From contig CANBJR010000006.1 in assembly GCA_947369085.1 (NCBI GenBank), positions 1 to 64,000 on the forward strand: a DNA stretch of 64,000 bases. The letters are read 5' to 3'. The position numbers and the translations under genes are program-made. Numbering within the stretch: position 1 is the stretch's first letter; each line of letters begins with the position of its first letter. This stretch comes from an uncultured Clostridia bacterium (lineage in GTDB: Bacteria; Bacillota; Clostridia; Oscillospirales; Acutalibacteraceae). Shown piece by piece: positions 54,505 through 64,000 of this stretch. The notes beneath the pieces are model-generated. The model was not told the DNA's origin. It was given only the letters and a program-made list of their open reading frames with translations, and made no database searches.

Positions 54505-54533
54505 ATTATACATTATGTAACTAATAATGTCAA
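54505..54533 (-). promoter_or_regulatory. rpsU promoter, full sigma-A consensus
   Basis: Minus strand TTGACA (54533-54528), a 17-bp spacer, TATAAT (54510-54505). It leaves a leader of about 50 nt that contains a CCCAT/ATGGG hairpin (54458-54479) touching the ribosome site. Confidence 0.9.
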
Positions 54534-54576
54534 TAGAAATGTAGAATTTTAGGAAAAATTAAATTAATAAGAACTT

Positions 54577-56988
54577 TTATAGCTTAACAACAAGGTTTAC
54601 AAGCTTTTTAGGAACTACAATCTCCTTGATTATATTCATTCCGTCAATAGCTTTTTTGACATTTTCATCAGACTTTGCAAGATTAAGAACCTCATCTTTT
54701 TGTGCATCTACGGGAATATTAAGCTTTGCCTTAATTTTTCCATTGACCTGAACAACAATTTCAACACTTTCATCAACGCACTTGGATTCATCGTATTTAG
54801 GCCAACTTGCCTCTGCAATAATACCGTCACCAAGCTTGCATATTTCATAGACCTCCTCGGTTACGTGAGGAGCAAAAGGATTGAGGAGAATAGAAAAAAC
54901 TCTAAGTTCTTCTCTGTTAATTGATTTTACGTTTGAAATATCGTTAATCAAAGCCATAAGTGTTGCAATAGCTGTATTAAATTTAATATTTTCTATATCA
55001 TCACCGACTTTTTTGATTGCCTTGTGGAAAGCGCCCTCAAGTTCAGGACGAATTGTATCGCCGTCAATAAGCATTGTCTGCAAGTTCCAGTAACGCTCAA
55101 CAAATCTGCGACATCCACGAATGCTCGACGGACTCCAAGGAGCTGCTTTTTCAAAGTCACCTATGAACATTTCATAAAGGCGCATTGTGTCAGCGCCGTA
55201 TTCTTCAACAATCTCATCGGGATTTACTACATTTCCTCTTGACTTACTCATTTTCTCGCCGTTCTCACCGAGAATCATACCGTGTGAAGTACGCTTTGCA
55301 TATGGCTCTGGAGTAGGAACAATTCCGAGGTCATAGAGGAATTTATGCCAGAAACGGCTGTAGAGCAGATGAAGTGTTGTGTGTTCCATACCACCGTTAT
55401 ACCAGTCAACCGGTGCCCAGTAATCTAGAGCTTCTTTTGAAGCGATAGCCTTGTCGTTGTGGGGATCCATATAACGCAGATAATACCATGAAGAACCTGC
55501 CCACTGAGGCATAGTATCTGTTTCACGGTAAGCCTTACCTCCGCAATGGGGACAGGTTGTTTCAATCCAATCTGTCATTTTTGCAAGAGGAGATTCGCCG
55601 TTATCTGTCGGTTCATATGATTCTACCATAGGAAGCTTAAGAGGAAGTTCGCTTTCATCAATCGGTACATAGCCACACTTGTCACAATGAACAATCGGAA
55701 TAGGTTCGCCCCAGTAACGCTGACGTGAGAACACCCAGTCACGAAGCTTGTAGTTTACCTTTGAATGACCTTTGCCCTCTTTGGTAAGCCAATCAATTAT
55801 CTTCTTCTTGGCTTCGTCAACGCTAAGTCCGTCAAGCATACCTGAGTTTGTTAAAACACCTGTAGCACAGTCGGTAAATGGTTCTTCCTGAACATTTCCG
55901 CCCTTAACAACCTCAATAATCGGCAAATCAAACTTCTTTGCAAATTCCCAGTCACGTGTATCGTGAGCAGGAACAGCCATAATTGCGCCTGTTCCGTAAG
56001 AAACAAGAACATAGTCGGAAATAAAAATAGGAATTTCTTTGTTATTAACTGGGTTTATAGCCATAACACCGTCAAGTCTTACACCTGTTTTATCCTTTGC
56101 TACTTCTGTTCTTTCAAAATCAGATTTTCTTGCAGCAGCAGCCTGATATGATCTGATTTCTTCCATATTTCTAAGTTTATCAGACCATTTTTCGATAAGC
56201 GGATGTTCCGGCGAAATTACCATATATGTTGCGCCGTAAAGTGTATCAGCTCTTGTTGTATAAATAGTAAGAGTGTCGCCAGTCGTTGTTTTAAAGTCAA
56301 CCTCAGCGCCTGTGCTTCTGCCAATCCAGTTAACCTGCTGCGCTTTTACTCTGTCGGGATAGTTAACAAGATCAAGGTCATTTATCAGTCTGTCGGCATA
56401 TTCTGTGATTTTGAGCATCCATTGAGATTTTACTTTATGTACAACCTCGCTTCCACAGCGTTCGCAAACACCGTTTACAACTTCTTCGTTTGCCAGAACA
56501 CATTTACAAGAAGTACACCAGTTTACATTCATTTCTTTTTTATATGCAAGACCTTTTTTAAAGAGCTGAATAAAAATCCACTGAGTCCATTTATAATAAT
56601 CAGGATCAGTTGTGTTAATTTCTCTGCTCCAGTCAAATGAAATACCAAGCGACTGTATCTGCTTTTTAAAGCGAGCAATATTGTTTTTGGTAACAATTTC
56701 AGGATGAATATGATTTTTTATTGCGTAGTTTTCGGTAGGAAGTCCAAAAGCATCCCAACCGATAGGATAAAGTACATTATAACCCTGTAGTCTGCGTTTT
56801 CTTGCAACAGTGTCAAGTGCAGTATAGGGTCGTGGATGACCTACATGCAAACCCTGACCGGAAGGATAAGGGAACTCAATAAGCGCATAAAATTTTTCTT
56901 TATCAGAATTTTCTTCTGCGTGAAATACTCCCTTTTCTTCCCAGATTTTCTGCCATTTCTGTTCTGTGGTTTTATGATTATATTTCAA
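54577..56988 (-). CDS. leuS: Leucyl-tRNA synthetase
   Basis: Class I synthetase. The HIGH motif appears as [20 protein letters not shown] (44-63), a zinc-type insert has [14 protein letters not shown] and CERCGSEV, the editing domain has [15 protein letters not shown], the second zinc region is HCDKCGYVP with CPHCGGKAY, and KMSKS is in [16 protein letters not shown]. 803 residues, standard. No T-box fits in the 16 bp before it; rsfS lies immediately upstream. Confidence 0.98.
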   Translation of the reverse strand: MKYNHKTTEQKWQKIWEEKGVFHAEENSDKEKFYALIEFPYPSGQGLHVGHPRPYTALDTVARKRRLQGYNVLYPIGWDAFGLPTENYAIKNHIHPEIVTKNNIARFKKQIQSLGISFDWSREINTTDPDYYKWTQWIFIQLFKKGLAYKKEMNVNWCTSCKCVLANEEVVNGVCERCGSEVVHKVKSQWMLKITEYADRLINDLDLVNYPDRVKAQQVNWIGRSTGAEVDFKTTTGDTLTIYTTRADTLYGATYMVISPEHPLIEKWSDKLRNMEEIRSYQAAAARKSDFERTEVAKDKTGVRLDGVMAINPVNNKEIPIFISDYVLVSYGTGAIMAVPAHDTRDWEFAKKFDLPIIEVVKGGNVQEEPFTDCATGVLTNSGMLDGLSVDEAKKKIIDWLTKEGKGHSKVNYKLRDWVFSRQRYWGEPIPIVHCDKCGYVPIDESELPLKLPMVESYEPTDNGESPLAKMTDWIETTCPHCGGKAYRETDTMPQWAGSSWYYLRYMDPHNDKAIASKEALDYWAPVDWYNGGMEHTTLHLLYSRFWHKFLYDLGIVPTPEPYAKRTSHGMILGENGEKMSKSRGNVVNPDEIVEEYGADTMRLYEMFIGDFEKAAPWSPSSIRGCRRFVERYWNLQTMLIDGDTIRPELEGAFHKAIKKVGDDIENIKFNTAIATLMALINDISNVKSINREELRVFSILLNPFAPHVTEEVYEICKLGDGIIAEASWPKYDESKCVDESVEIVVQVNGKIKAKLNIPVDAQKDEVLNLAKSDENVKKAIDGMNIIKEIVVPKKLVNLVVKL

Positions 56989-57004
56989 TTTTAACCCTCC
57001 CGAA

Positions 57005-57358
57005 TTAATCTGCTATACCTGTAAGCTCAACAGGCTTTCCGTCCTGCCAAAGTCTGTCAAGGTCATAAAATTCTCTTGCTTCATCTGAAAATACGTTTAC
57101 TATTACATCAACATAGTCAAGTAAAATCCAGCTGTTTGAACGATAACCCTCAATATGACTTACGGAAATTCCTGCTTCGTCAAGTTTATATTCAACCTCG
57201 TCTGCGAGTGCTTTGACGTGAGTTGAACTTGTACCCGTAGCAATTACCATATAATCAGCAAGAACAGATATATCGCTTATTTCTATTACCTGTATATCTA
57301 AACCTTTTTTGCTGCTTATAGCCTTAGCAGCCATTACAGCCTGATCGTAAGAATTCAT
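57005..57358 (-). CDS. rsfS: Ribosomal silencing factor RsfS
   Basis: Binds L14 and blocks subunit joining when nutrients are short. 117 residues with [37 protein letters not shown] and [14 protein letters not shown] followed by [10 protein letters not shown]. It overlaps yqeK by 4 bp in the conserved yhbY-nadD-yqeK-rsfS group. Confidence 0.96.
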   Translation of the reverse strand: MNSYDQAVMAAKAISSKKGLDIQVIEISDISVLADYMVIATGTSSTHVKALADEVEYKLDEAGISVSHIEGYRSNSWILLDYVDVIVNVFSDEAREFYDLDRLWQDGKPVELTGIAD

Positions 57359-57939
57359 TTACTCTTTCCTTTCGTGGGATTATTTAAAACAATTTCATTG
57401 TAACAAGCAAGCTCGTCCGGATGAATGGCAAGCTCACGGGAGGATAAATCAGAAAATGTAAATTTAAACCCGTAAAGCATTGCTTCTTCAAGACTTTTCT
57501 TTGATTTTTTACGCATCGTTGCAACTCCGTTGTATGTACGTTCCTCAGATGTAAAATCTGCAATAAATATTATTTTTTCAAGAATAGACATTCCCGCTCT
57601 GCCCGTCGTGTGATAGCAAACAGCATTAAGAATATCTTCATCATCAATACCCAAGTGATTTTTTATATATACACTTCCGCTTATACCGTGCCACAGCTTA
57701 GGAGCATTTTTTTGAATATCGTCTAAGATTATACCACTGTCAATAATAATTTGCAACTGTTCTTCTTTTGGCATTTCTTTAGTAATATCATGAAGAATAC
57801 CTGCAACTGCCGCCTTTTCCTCGTCACCACCGTAGCGTTTAGCAAGCTTGACTGCTTCTTTTGAAACATTAACGCAGTGGTTATATCTGCTTTCGCTCAT
57901 CATAGATTTGATAATCTTTTTATATTCGGCAATACTCAA
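57355..57939 (-). CDS. yqeK: YqeK-type HD-domain hydrolase
   Basis: HD phosphohydrolase. The first His is in YNHCVNVSKEAVKLA, the HD pair in AGILHDITKEMPKEEQ near 50, and a later His in AVCYHTTGRAGMS with IIFIADFTSEERTY. Relatives symmetrically hydrolyse Ap4A. 194 residues. Between nadD and rsfS as in Bacillus. Confidence 0.94.
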   Translation of the reverse strand: MSIAEYKKIIKSMMSESRYNHCVNVSKEAVKLAKRYGGDEEKAAVAGILHDITKEMPKEEQLQIIIDSGIILDDIQKNAPKLWHGISGSVYIKNHLGIDDEDILNAVCYHTTGRAGMSILEKIIFIADFTSEERTYNGVATMRKKSKKSLEEAMLYGFKFTFSDLSSRELAIHPDELACYNEIVLNNPTKGKSK

Positions 57940-57945
57940 TTTTAG

Positions 57946-58551
57946 TCACTTCCTATAGAGATTATTTTTTGTTATATATTCATAAACATTCCTGTCAATT
58001 AAAGACTCAATCAAATCGTAATTATCTATATTTTCTCTTATAAAAGTTGAAGAAACACTTAAAACAGGTTCATCAAATATGCACGCCGTTGCACCCAAAG
58101 GCTTAAGAAAATTTATATAGTGACTATTTAGGACCTCAAAATCCATACGATTTCTGGGAACAGCTGCTATAATCGCTTTATCAAAAATAACATTTGGATT
58201 TTTCCATTTTTCAAGCGTTAAAAACATATCTGCACCCGTTATAAAGTACAGAGAATCATCGGGATAGATTTCTTTAAGATTTGTCAGAGTTTCATATGTA
58301 TAGCTTTTACCCTTGCGTTTAATTTCAATGTCCGAAACTAAATAATCTTCAAAATTTTGAACAGCTATACTGCACATATTAAGTCTATGAACTTCACTTA
58401 CCAAATCTTTATCAGATTTATGCGGCGGAGTATAGGTTGGAATAAAAATAATCTTGTTAAGATTAAGTTTTTCTTTGCAATAATTTGCAAGCAAAATATG
58501 TCCGTTGTGAATGGGATTAAAAGTTCCGCCTATAATACCAATTTTGTTCAT
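57946..58551 (-). CDS. nadD: Nicotinate-nucleotide adenylyltransferase
   Basis: Makes deamido-NAD from NaMN and ATP. The nucleotidyltransferase GGTFNPIHNGHILLA (9-23) has the HxGH equivalent, PTYTPPHKS follows, FITGADMFLTLEKWKN is the acceptor site, and VLSVSSTFIREN the ISSTxxR motif. 201 residues. It overlaps yhbY by 4 bp. Confidence 0.97.
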   Translation of the reverse strand: MNKIGIIGGTFNPIHNGHILLANYCKEKLNLNKIIFIPTYTPPHKSDKDLVSEVHRLNMCSIAVQNFEDYLVSDIEIKRKGKSYTYETLTNLKEIYPDDSLYFITGADMFLTLEKWKNPNVIFDKAIIAAVPRNRMDFEVLNSHYINFLKPLGATACIFDEPVLSVSSTFIRENIDNYDLIESLIDRNVYEYITKNNLYRK

Positions 58552-58853
58552 TTCTTTTTCGCTTTCGGCAACTCAATAACAGGCTCATCGGGATTTTTAC
58601 GATAAAGCACGAATTTTGAACCGATTACCTGAACAACATCAGCACCGCATTTTTCAGCAAGAATTTCAGCAGCCTCTCTTGAAGAATACATGCTGTTTTC
58701 AAGCACCTTGCCCTTTATTATTTCACGTGCCGTCAAGGCTGTATCAGCTTGACGAATAATGTTGTCGGAAATCTCGCCTTTACCCAAAATTAAAATTGTA
58801 TCAAGCCTGTTTGCAAGGCTTCTCAGATAAGCCCTCTGTTTACTTGTAAGCAT
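58548..58853 (-). CDS. yhbY: YhbY-family RNA-binding protein (CRM domain)
   Basis: 101 residues forming one CRM domain: LTSKQRAYLRSLANRLDTI, ILGKGEISDNIIRQADTALT with the GxxG-like loop, LTAREIIKGKVLEN, and VQVIGSKFVLYRK. Associates with pre-50S particles. First gene of the nadD group. Confidence 0.94.
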   Translation of the reverse strand: MLTSKQRAYLRSLANRLDTILILGKGEISDNIIRQADTALTAREIIKGKVLENSMYSSREAAEILAEKCGADVVQVIGSKFVLYRKNPDEPVIELPKAKKK

Positions 58854-58866
58854 ATATTAAATCCTT

Positions 58867-59463
58867 TCAGTTGTTATCAAGATATTTCTCAAGTTCAGCT
58901 TTTAGCTTTCTTAATGCTTTTCCTCTGTGACTGATTAAATCTTTTTCATCGGGCGAAAGCTCGGCATAGCTCTTATTACCATATTTAAAAATCGGGTCAT
59001 AACCAAAGCCGCCGTTACCGTGAGGTTCAAAGGAAATGCTTCCCTCACAAACACCCTCTACTTCAATTTTTTCCCCGTTTGGCAGAATACAGCAAATTGC
59101 ACAGGTGAAATGAGCCGTTCTTTCCTCTTCACAAACATCTTCAAGCTCTGAAATAAGCTTGTTGTTCTTATCACAGTCAGTTGCATTTTCCCCCGCGTAA
59201 CGTGCAGAAAAAATCCCCGGACGTCCGTTTAGAGCGTCAACACATAAGCCTGAATCATCTGCAACAGATGCTAAGCCTGTTTTTTTGAAAGCAGCATTAG
59301 CTTTTATAAAAGCATTTCCTGCAAAGGTAGTTCCTGTTTCCTCAACATCATCAAGTGAAACACCTGCCTCCTTTGCAGACACAGCATTAATTCCCAGTGG
59401 ATTTAGAATGCGTTCAAGCTCTTTAAGTTTTTTAGGATTATTTGTTGCAATAATAAATTTCAT
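58867..59463 (-). CDS. rdgB: XTP/dITP diphosphatase (RdgB/HAM1)
   Basis: Clears non-canonical purine triphosphates. IIATNNPKKLKELERIL at the start, TFAGNAFIKANAAFKKTGL, VADDSGLCVDALNGRPGIFS, the GGFGYDPIF substrate loop, and the closing SHRGKALRKLK are visible. The track start lies inside ftsY; the ATG at 59463 (MKFIIATNN) with GGAG 8 nt ahead gives 198 residues, the usual size. Confidence 0.97.
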   Translation of the reverse strand: MKFIIATNNPKKLKELERILNPLGINAVSAKEAGVSLDDVEETGTTFAGNAFIKANAAFKKTGLASVADDSGLCVDALNGRPGIFSARYAGENATDCDKNNKLISELEDVCEEERTAHFTCAICCILPNGEKIEVEGVCEGSISFEPHGNGGFGYDPIFKYGNKSYAELSPDEKDLISHRGKALRKLKAELEKYLDNN

Positions 59464-59467
59464 ATTT

Positions 59468-60382
59468 TTACTCCGTCTTTGCAAAAAGAGCTTTTGCAAA
59501 ATCTTCTGAATTAAACGGCTGTAAATCGTCAATTTGTTCTCCTACGCCGATATATTTTACCGGGATTCCAAGACCGTCTTTGATTGCAAGGACAACTCCG
59601 CCCTTTGCTGTTCCGTCAAGTTTTGTGAGTACAATACCGGTAATTCCTGTTGCCTGTCTGAACTGTTCAGCCTGATTCACGGCATTCTGACCGGTTGTTG
59701 CATCGAGCACAAGGAGTTTTTCCTTTGCGGCATCGGGTAGCTCTCTGTCGATTACACGGTTAATTTTTGCAAGCTCGTCCATAAGATGCTTTTTATTGTG
59801 CAGGCGGCCTGCCGTGTCGCAGATTATAACGTCAGCATTTCTTGCTTTTGCTGCTGAAATTGCATCAAAAACAACCGCAGCAGGGTCGCTGCCTTCGTTT
59901 TGCTTTATAATTTCACAGGCACTTCGTTTAGCCCAGATGTCAAGCTGTTCAATTGCAGCGGCACGAAAAGTGTCGGCAGCAGCAAGAACAACTTTTTTGC
60001 CCTGTTTTGAAAGATTGTTAGCAAGTTTTCCTATAGTTGTAGTCTTTCCTACTCCGTTAACACCTATTACAAGAATAATTGATGGAGATGTTGAAATATC
60101 AAGTTCTTCACCGCCGCTCAGCATTTCGGAAACGGTTTCTTCAAGAAGCCGATTAATTTCATCAGGATCTTTTATTCCTTCTTTTTTAACTCTGTTTTTT
60201 AATTCATCACAGATTTTTTCAGCTGTATGAACACCAACGTCACCCATAACGAGAAGCTCTTCAAGTTCTTCAAAAAGCTCATCGTCAATCTTTGTAAAAG
60301 ATTTAAGCATTGAGTCGATTTGACCTGCAACAGCATTTCTGGTTTTCTTTAAGCCTTCTTTTATTTTACTGAAAAATCCCAT
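59468..60382 (-). CDS. ftsY: Signal recognition particle receptor FtsY
   Basis: SRP GTPase docking ribosomes to the membrane. The N domain begins with amphipathic MGFFSKIKEGLKKTRNAV; the G domain has GVNGVGKTTTIGKLAN, DTFRAAAIEQL, DTAGRLHNKKHLMDEL and LTKLDGTAKGGVVLAI. 304 residues: it lacks the long acidic A domain of the E. coli protein, as in most Firmicutes. It lies 12 bp after smc. Confidence 0.97.
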   Translation of the reverse strand: MGFFSKIKEGLKKTRNAVAGQIDSMLKSFTKIDDELFEELEELLVMGDVGVHTAEKICDELKNRVKKEGIKDPDEINRLLEETVSEMLSGGEELDISTSPSIILVIGVNGVGKTTTIGKLANNLSKQGKKVVLAAADTFRAAAIEQLDIWAKRSACEIIKQNEGSDPAAVVFDAISAAKARNADVIICDTAGRLHNKKHLMDELAKINRVIDRELPDAAKEKLLVLDATTGQNAVNQAEQFRQATGITGIVLTKLDGTAKGGVVLAIKDGLGIPVKYIGVGEQIDDLQPFNSEDFAKALFAKTE

Positions 60383-60394
60383 ATAATCATTCCT

Positions 60395-63300
60395 TTATTT
60401 TGAATCAATACCAAGTTTTTCCGCTACTTCGGTAGAACGCAGTTCAAGCAGCTTTGAAATTCCCTCATCTTGCATTGTTACACCGTAAAGCACATCAGCC
60501 TCTTCCATTGTGCCTCGTCTGTGAGTAATAAGAATAAACTGAGTATTGTCAGTAAGCCTGCGAAGATAGCTTGCGAATCTGTATACGTTTACATCATCAA
60601 GTGCCGCTTCAATCTCGTCCATAACGCAGAAAGGAGCAGGTCTTACTTTCATTATAGCAAAATACAACGCAATTGCAACAAGCGCTTTTTCACCGCCCGA
60701 CAAAGCGTCAAGATGAACAACAATTTTTCCCGGAGGATGAACAAGAATATCAATTCCGCTTGTCAATATATTTTCGGGGTCTGATAGTGAAAGCGAAGCT
60801 GTTCCACCGCCGAAAAGCTCTTTAAACGTATAGGTAAAGTTCTTGTTGATTTGGTCAAAGCTTTCTACAAATACCTCTTTCATTTGTTTTGTCAAATCAT
60901 TTATAAGGCGCTCAATTTCTTTCTTCGATTTTTCAACGTCATTTACCTGCTTGCTCATAAACTCATAACGTTCAGAAACTTCCTTATATTCTTCTATTGC
61001 TGAAACATTGACGTTTCCGAGTCCCTTAATTTTCTGTTTGAGTTCGTTGAGCCTTTTGTTGGCTTTTACAGAATCTTCAATCTCAATAGCATTTTCTTCA
61101 GCCTCGCGCTTCGTAAGTTCATACTCTTCCCAAAGTTTTGAAATTATATCATCATACTGCTTTTGAAGATTAATTTTTCGTTCTTCAAGACGTGCCAGTT
61201 CTCTGCCTGAGATTTCACGTTCAGCGTTTTTATCTCGCTCAAAGCTACGGATTTGGGCATTTCGCTTTTCAAATGTATCTTTTTGGTTATTAATTTCTTC
61301 AATTTTATTATACATAGCCCTCTGCTCATTTTCAAAGGCTATTATTTCGCCGTTAAGACTTTCAATTCTCTTTTGTGTTTCAGCAATAGTGTTTTTAATT
61401 GTATCAATCTGATTTAAAAGATCAGTTTTCTTTTCTTTATGGTCAGATCCTCTGTTTTGAGCAAACACTATTTCTGAATTTAATGCGTCAATATCCTTTT
61501 GAGCAGTTACAATTTCAAGACGAATATTTTGCAAGAGCGTTGTAAGCTCTTCTCTTTTTTGAGTAAGCTCCGCTCTGTTACCCGTTACGGAATTAACCTT
61601 TTCTTCTGCTTTTGCAATCTTATAATTTAGCTCAGCAAGCTGTTTTTTTGCCTGAGCACCACTTTCTTTTAACTTTGCAATTCTTGTTTCGCAATCTTTT
61701 ATTTCGTTTTTAGAATTATCAATTACGATCTTAGCATTATTGAGTTCATTTTCACAAGCACGTTTTTCAGCTTGTAATCGTACCGACTCCTGCTGCTTAT
61801 TTGATAAATCTGCTCTTGCACCGAGTAATTCGGCTTCAATTGATGAATATTCTCTGTTTACTTGTTCACACAGGTTTTGAACAGATTTTTCTTTATTCTG
61901 CAAGTCAGCAGTAAGATTTTTGAGCTGCTCAATTTCTGACGCACGGCTTAAAAGTCCTGTATTTCTGTTAAGCGAACCGCCCGTTAGTGAACCGCCTGCG
62001 TTCACCACCTGACCGTCAAGCGTTACTACTTTAAAGCGATACAAGTATTTCTTTGCGATTGCTGTTGCACTGTTCAAATCTTCGGCTATTACAATTTTTC
62101 CAAGCAAAGAACCAAGAATGTTAACATATTTTTCTTCACAAGAACAAAGCTCGCTTGCAACTCCTACAAAACCATAACAATCGTCAAGTCCGTTTTCACG
62201 AAGTTCGCGAGTTTTGATAGTATTAAGAGGTAAAAAAGTTGCTCTGCCTCCGTCAGTTGACTTTAAATAGCGAATAGCCTGCTTTGCATCCTCATCTGTG
62301 TTCACAACAATGTTCTGCATAGCCGCGCCAAGAGCTGTTTCAATAGCTACACCGTACTTTGACGGAACTGAAACAACTCTTGAAACAGGTCCGCAAACGC
62401 CATGAAGTTTACCGTTTTTAGATGCATTTACTACAACCTTTACGCTCTTTGAGAATCCTTCAAGATTGCGTTCAAGATTTTCAAGAAAAGATATTTTTCT
62501 TAGATGCTCTTTTACATCAAGAGAAAGTTTTTCGCTTTCAGACTTATATTCATTTCTCTTCTTTTCTTTTGACGATAATTTAAGCTGCAAGCCGTCAATT
62601 GAATTTTTCAGTGAATTAATTTGATTGTCGGTTTCAGCTAAATCTTCGTTATAAGCTTTGAAAATTTCTTCAAGTTCTGTAATCTGCGCAGTCTTTTCAG
62701 ATTTTGCAGTTTCAAGAGTATTTATTCTTGCAGAAAGCTCAGCAATTGTACTTTCGGAAGTCATATCAATTACTCTTGCATCAGCAGACTGAGATGTAAG
62801 CATTGAAAGCTCCGCTGTTACCTCCTGCAAAAGGTCGCCGCTTTTACTTGAATCAAGATTAATAATATTAAGTTTTTCGGAAACTTCGCTGTATTTTTTC
62901 TGTTTTTCAATTATTTCAGAATCAAGAACGGCAATTCTGTTTTGCTTTTCCAAAATAGCATTTTCAAGGCTGTCAGCACTTTGTTCTGCCTGTACAATCT
63001 CATTATTTATTCTGTCAATATTTTCGTTGCTGTGCAGAATATCGTTTTCGGCAACATAAATAAGTGATTTCTTTTGAGAAATTTCTGTTTCCTTTTGGGA
63101 AATTTCGTTTCTTATATTTTCAATTTCAGCAGAAAGAATACCATTTTTAGAGTATATTTCTTCGCTTTCTTGCTGAATATTTATTAGCGCCTGTTCTGCT
63201 TCGTTATATTGAGTTCTTGCAATTGAGATTTTTTCTTCCTGCTCTTTAATGCTAATCTGTGATTTGTCCAATGTCAGAAGCCAAAGTGCGATTTCAAGTC

Positions 63301-63970
63301 CTCTTTTTTCTTCCGAATAGTTTAAAAACTGTTGCGCTTTTTCAGACTGCTTTCTAAGAGGCTCAACACGTTCTTCAAGCTCCGTTACAATATCACGAAG
63401 CCTTAAAAGGTTGTCCTCAGTATTTTTCAACTTTCGTTCAGCCTCAATTTTTCTGTATCTGTAACGAGAAATGCCTGCTGCTTCTTCAAAGATTTCACGT
63501 CGTTCTTCACTTTTGGAAGAAACAATGCTGTCAATTTTACCCTGACCTATCATAGAATAACCGTCTCTGCCAAGACCGGTATCCATAAACAGTTCGTTAA
63601 TATCTTTTAATCTTACAGACGCTTTATTGATGAGATATTCACTTTCACCGCTTCTGTAGTAACGTCTTGTAACTGCAATATCATCGCCGTTGAAGTCAAG
63701 GAATCTGTCGGTATTATCTATATTAAGAGTAACCTCGGCATAGCCCTGTCTTTTGCGTTTATCTGTGCCATTGAAAACAACGTCCTCCATCTTTGAACAG
63801 CGCAGGCTTTTTGGCGACTGCTCGCCGAGAACCCAACGTATAGCGTCGCTTATGTTACTTTTCCCCGAACCGTTCGGACCTACAACCGAAGTAATTCCCT
63901 GTTCAAAGGATAATTTAGTTTTGTCAGGAAACGTTTTGAATCCCTGTACTTCCAATGATTTTAAACGCAT
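60395..63970 (-). CDS. smc: Chromosome segregation protein SMC
   Basis: Core of the bacterial condensin. N-terminal Walker A GPNGSGKSNISDAIRW (32-47), two long coiled coils around a hinge with HGVCGPVSRVVSVPSKYGVA and GRATFLPLNTIKTRELREN (about 510-660, including the Gly-rich VVNAGGSLTGGSLNRNTG), then signature LSGGEKALVAIAL and Walker B FCVMDEIEAALDD near 1130. 1191 residues, full length. AGGGG lies 7 nt before the ATG. The scpA/B partners are not in the window. Confidence 0.98.
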   Translation of the reverse strand: MRLKSLEVQGFKTFPDKTKLSFEQGITSVVGPNGSGKSNISDAIRWVLGEQSPKSLRCSKMEDVVFNGTDKRKRQGYAEVTLNIDNTDRFLDFNGDDIAVTRRYYRSGESEYLINKASVRLKDINELFMDTGLGRDGYSMIGQGKIDSIVSSKSEERREIFEEAAGISRYRYRKIEAERKLKNTEDNLLRLRDIVTELEERVEPLRKQSEKAQQFLNYSEEKRGLEIALWLLTLDKSQISIKEQEEKISIARTQYNEAEQALINIQQESEEIYSKNGILSAEIENIRNEISQKETEISQKKSLIYVAENDILHSNENIDRINNEIVQAEQSADSLENAILEKQNRIAVLDSEIIEKQKKYSEVSEKLNIINLDSSKSGDLLQEVTAELSMLTSQSADARVIDMTSESTIAELSARINTLETAKSEKTAQITELEEIFKAYNEDLAETDNQINSLKNSIDGLQLKLSSKEKKRNEYKSESEKLSLDVKEHLRKISFLENLERNLEGFSKSVKVVVNASKNGKLHGVCGPVSRVVSVPSKYGVAIETALGAAMQNIVVNTDEDAKQAIRYLKSTDGGRATFLPLNTIKTRELRENGLDDCYGFVGVASELCSCEEKYVNILGSLLGKIVIAEDLNSATAIAKKYLYRFKVVTLDGQVVNAGGSLTGGSLNRNTGLLSRASEIEQLKNLTADLQNKEKSVQNLCEQVNREYSSIEAELLGARADLSNKQQESVRLQAEKRACENELNNAKIVIDNSKNEIKDCETRIAKLKESGAQAKKQLAELNYKIAKAEEKVNSVTGNRAELTQKREELTTLLQNIRLEIVTAQKDIDALNSEIVFAQNRGSDHKEKKTDLLNQIDTIKNTIAETQKRIESLNGEIIAFENEQRAMYNKIEEINNQKDTFEKRNAQIRSFERDKNAEREISGRELARLEERKINLQKQYDDIISKLWEEYELTKREAEENAIEIEDSVKANKRLNELKQKIKGLGNVNVSAIEEYKEVSERYEFMSKQVNDVEKSKKEIERLINDLTKQMKEVFVESFDQINKNFTYTFKELFGGGTASLSLSDPENILTSGIDILVHPPGKIVVHLDALSGGEKALVAIALYFAIMKVRPAPFCVMDEIEAALDDVNVYRFASYLRRLTDNTQFILITHRRGTMEEADVLYGVTMQDEGISKLLELRSTEVAEKLGIDSK

Positions 63971-64000
63971 TAAAATACCCCTATTTTATGTATAAATCAT

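Noticed and set aside
56203-56640. 145-residue plus-strand ORF
   Set aside because: Antisense shadow of leuS; Cys/Phe-rich translation with no family resemblance.
56989-57004. T-box leader before leuS (also considered for ileS and thrC)
   Set aside because: Upstream gaps of 16, 35 and 82 bp are too short and show no T-box sequence or antiterminator.
59796-60230. 144-residue plus-strand ORF
   Set aside because: Antisense shadow of the ftsY G domain.

Overview
This AT-rich window (low-GC coding, TTG/GTG starts with strong AGGAGG-type ribosome sites) looks like a chromosomal segment of an anaerobic, probably spore-forming clostridium, most likely of the Ruminococcaceae/Oscillospiraceae type. 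The evidence is gene order shared with Bacillus/Clostridia (tig-clpP-clpX-lon-engB; rplS-rbgA-rnhB; yggS-sepF-ylmH-divIVA-ileS-lspA-rluD; miaB-ylbF-mutS-mutL-miaA; aroQ-pepQ-efp; yhbY-nadD-yqeK-rsfS; smc-ftsY) and the sporulation-linked genes cwlD and yunB. The genus is inference; no rRNA or tRNA is present to fix it.

Region 1 (1-8361) is the most unusual part. A two-component system on the minus strand (OmpR-type regulator plus histidine kinase) is divergent from a six-gene plus-strand operon: two substrate-binding lipoproteins, two sugar-type ABC permeases, a miniature membrane-fusion (adaptor) protein and a MacB/FtsX-like membrane protein, with no ATPase. The intergenic region holds two near-identical 18-bp direct-repeat operators in opposite orientation, each exactly 9 bp from a -10 element. 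This pairs the regulator with the operon and moves the regulator's start to a GTG. The kinase reading frame stops in the middle of its ATPase domain.

Region 2 (8400-14110) is a loose set of single genes: a two-membrane-segment Cache protein with no output domain, a small XRE regulator with an operator-like promoter, glutamate dehydrogenase, a GNAT acetyltransferase, a DinB-fold protein and a XerC-type recombinase preceded by a 16-bp direct repeat.

Region 3 (14119-47645, nearly all minus strand) is housekeeping: DNA repair (radA, mutS, mutL), wall hydrolase (cwlD), lysine and threonine synthesis (lysA, thrC), protein quality control (tig, clpP, clpX, lon), ribosome assembly (engB, rbgA, rplS with a structured leader), secretion (two lepB genes, lspA), division (sepF, divIVA, ylmH, yggS, an adaptor-like protein) and tRNA modification (miaA, miaB).

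Region 4 (47854-64000) starts with a large secreted protein of six Big_2 domains plus an LVIVD-type propeller, then yunB, whose ribosome site is the 3' arm of the preceding terminator. A Cys-rich CD1247-type protein, efp-pepQ-aroQ, rpsU (missed by the ORF track), leuS, rsfS-yqeK-nadD-yhbY, rdgB, ftsY and smc follow. No CRISPR array, insertion sequence, prophage, rRNA or tRNA was seen.
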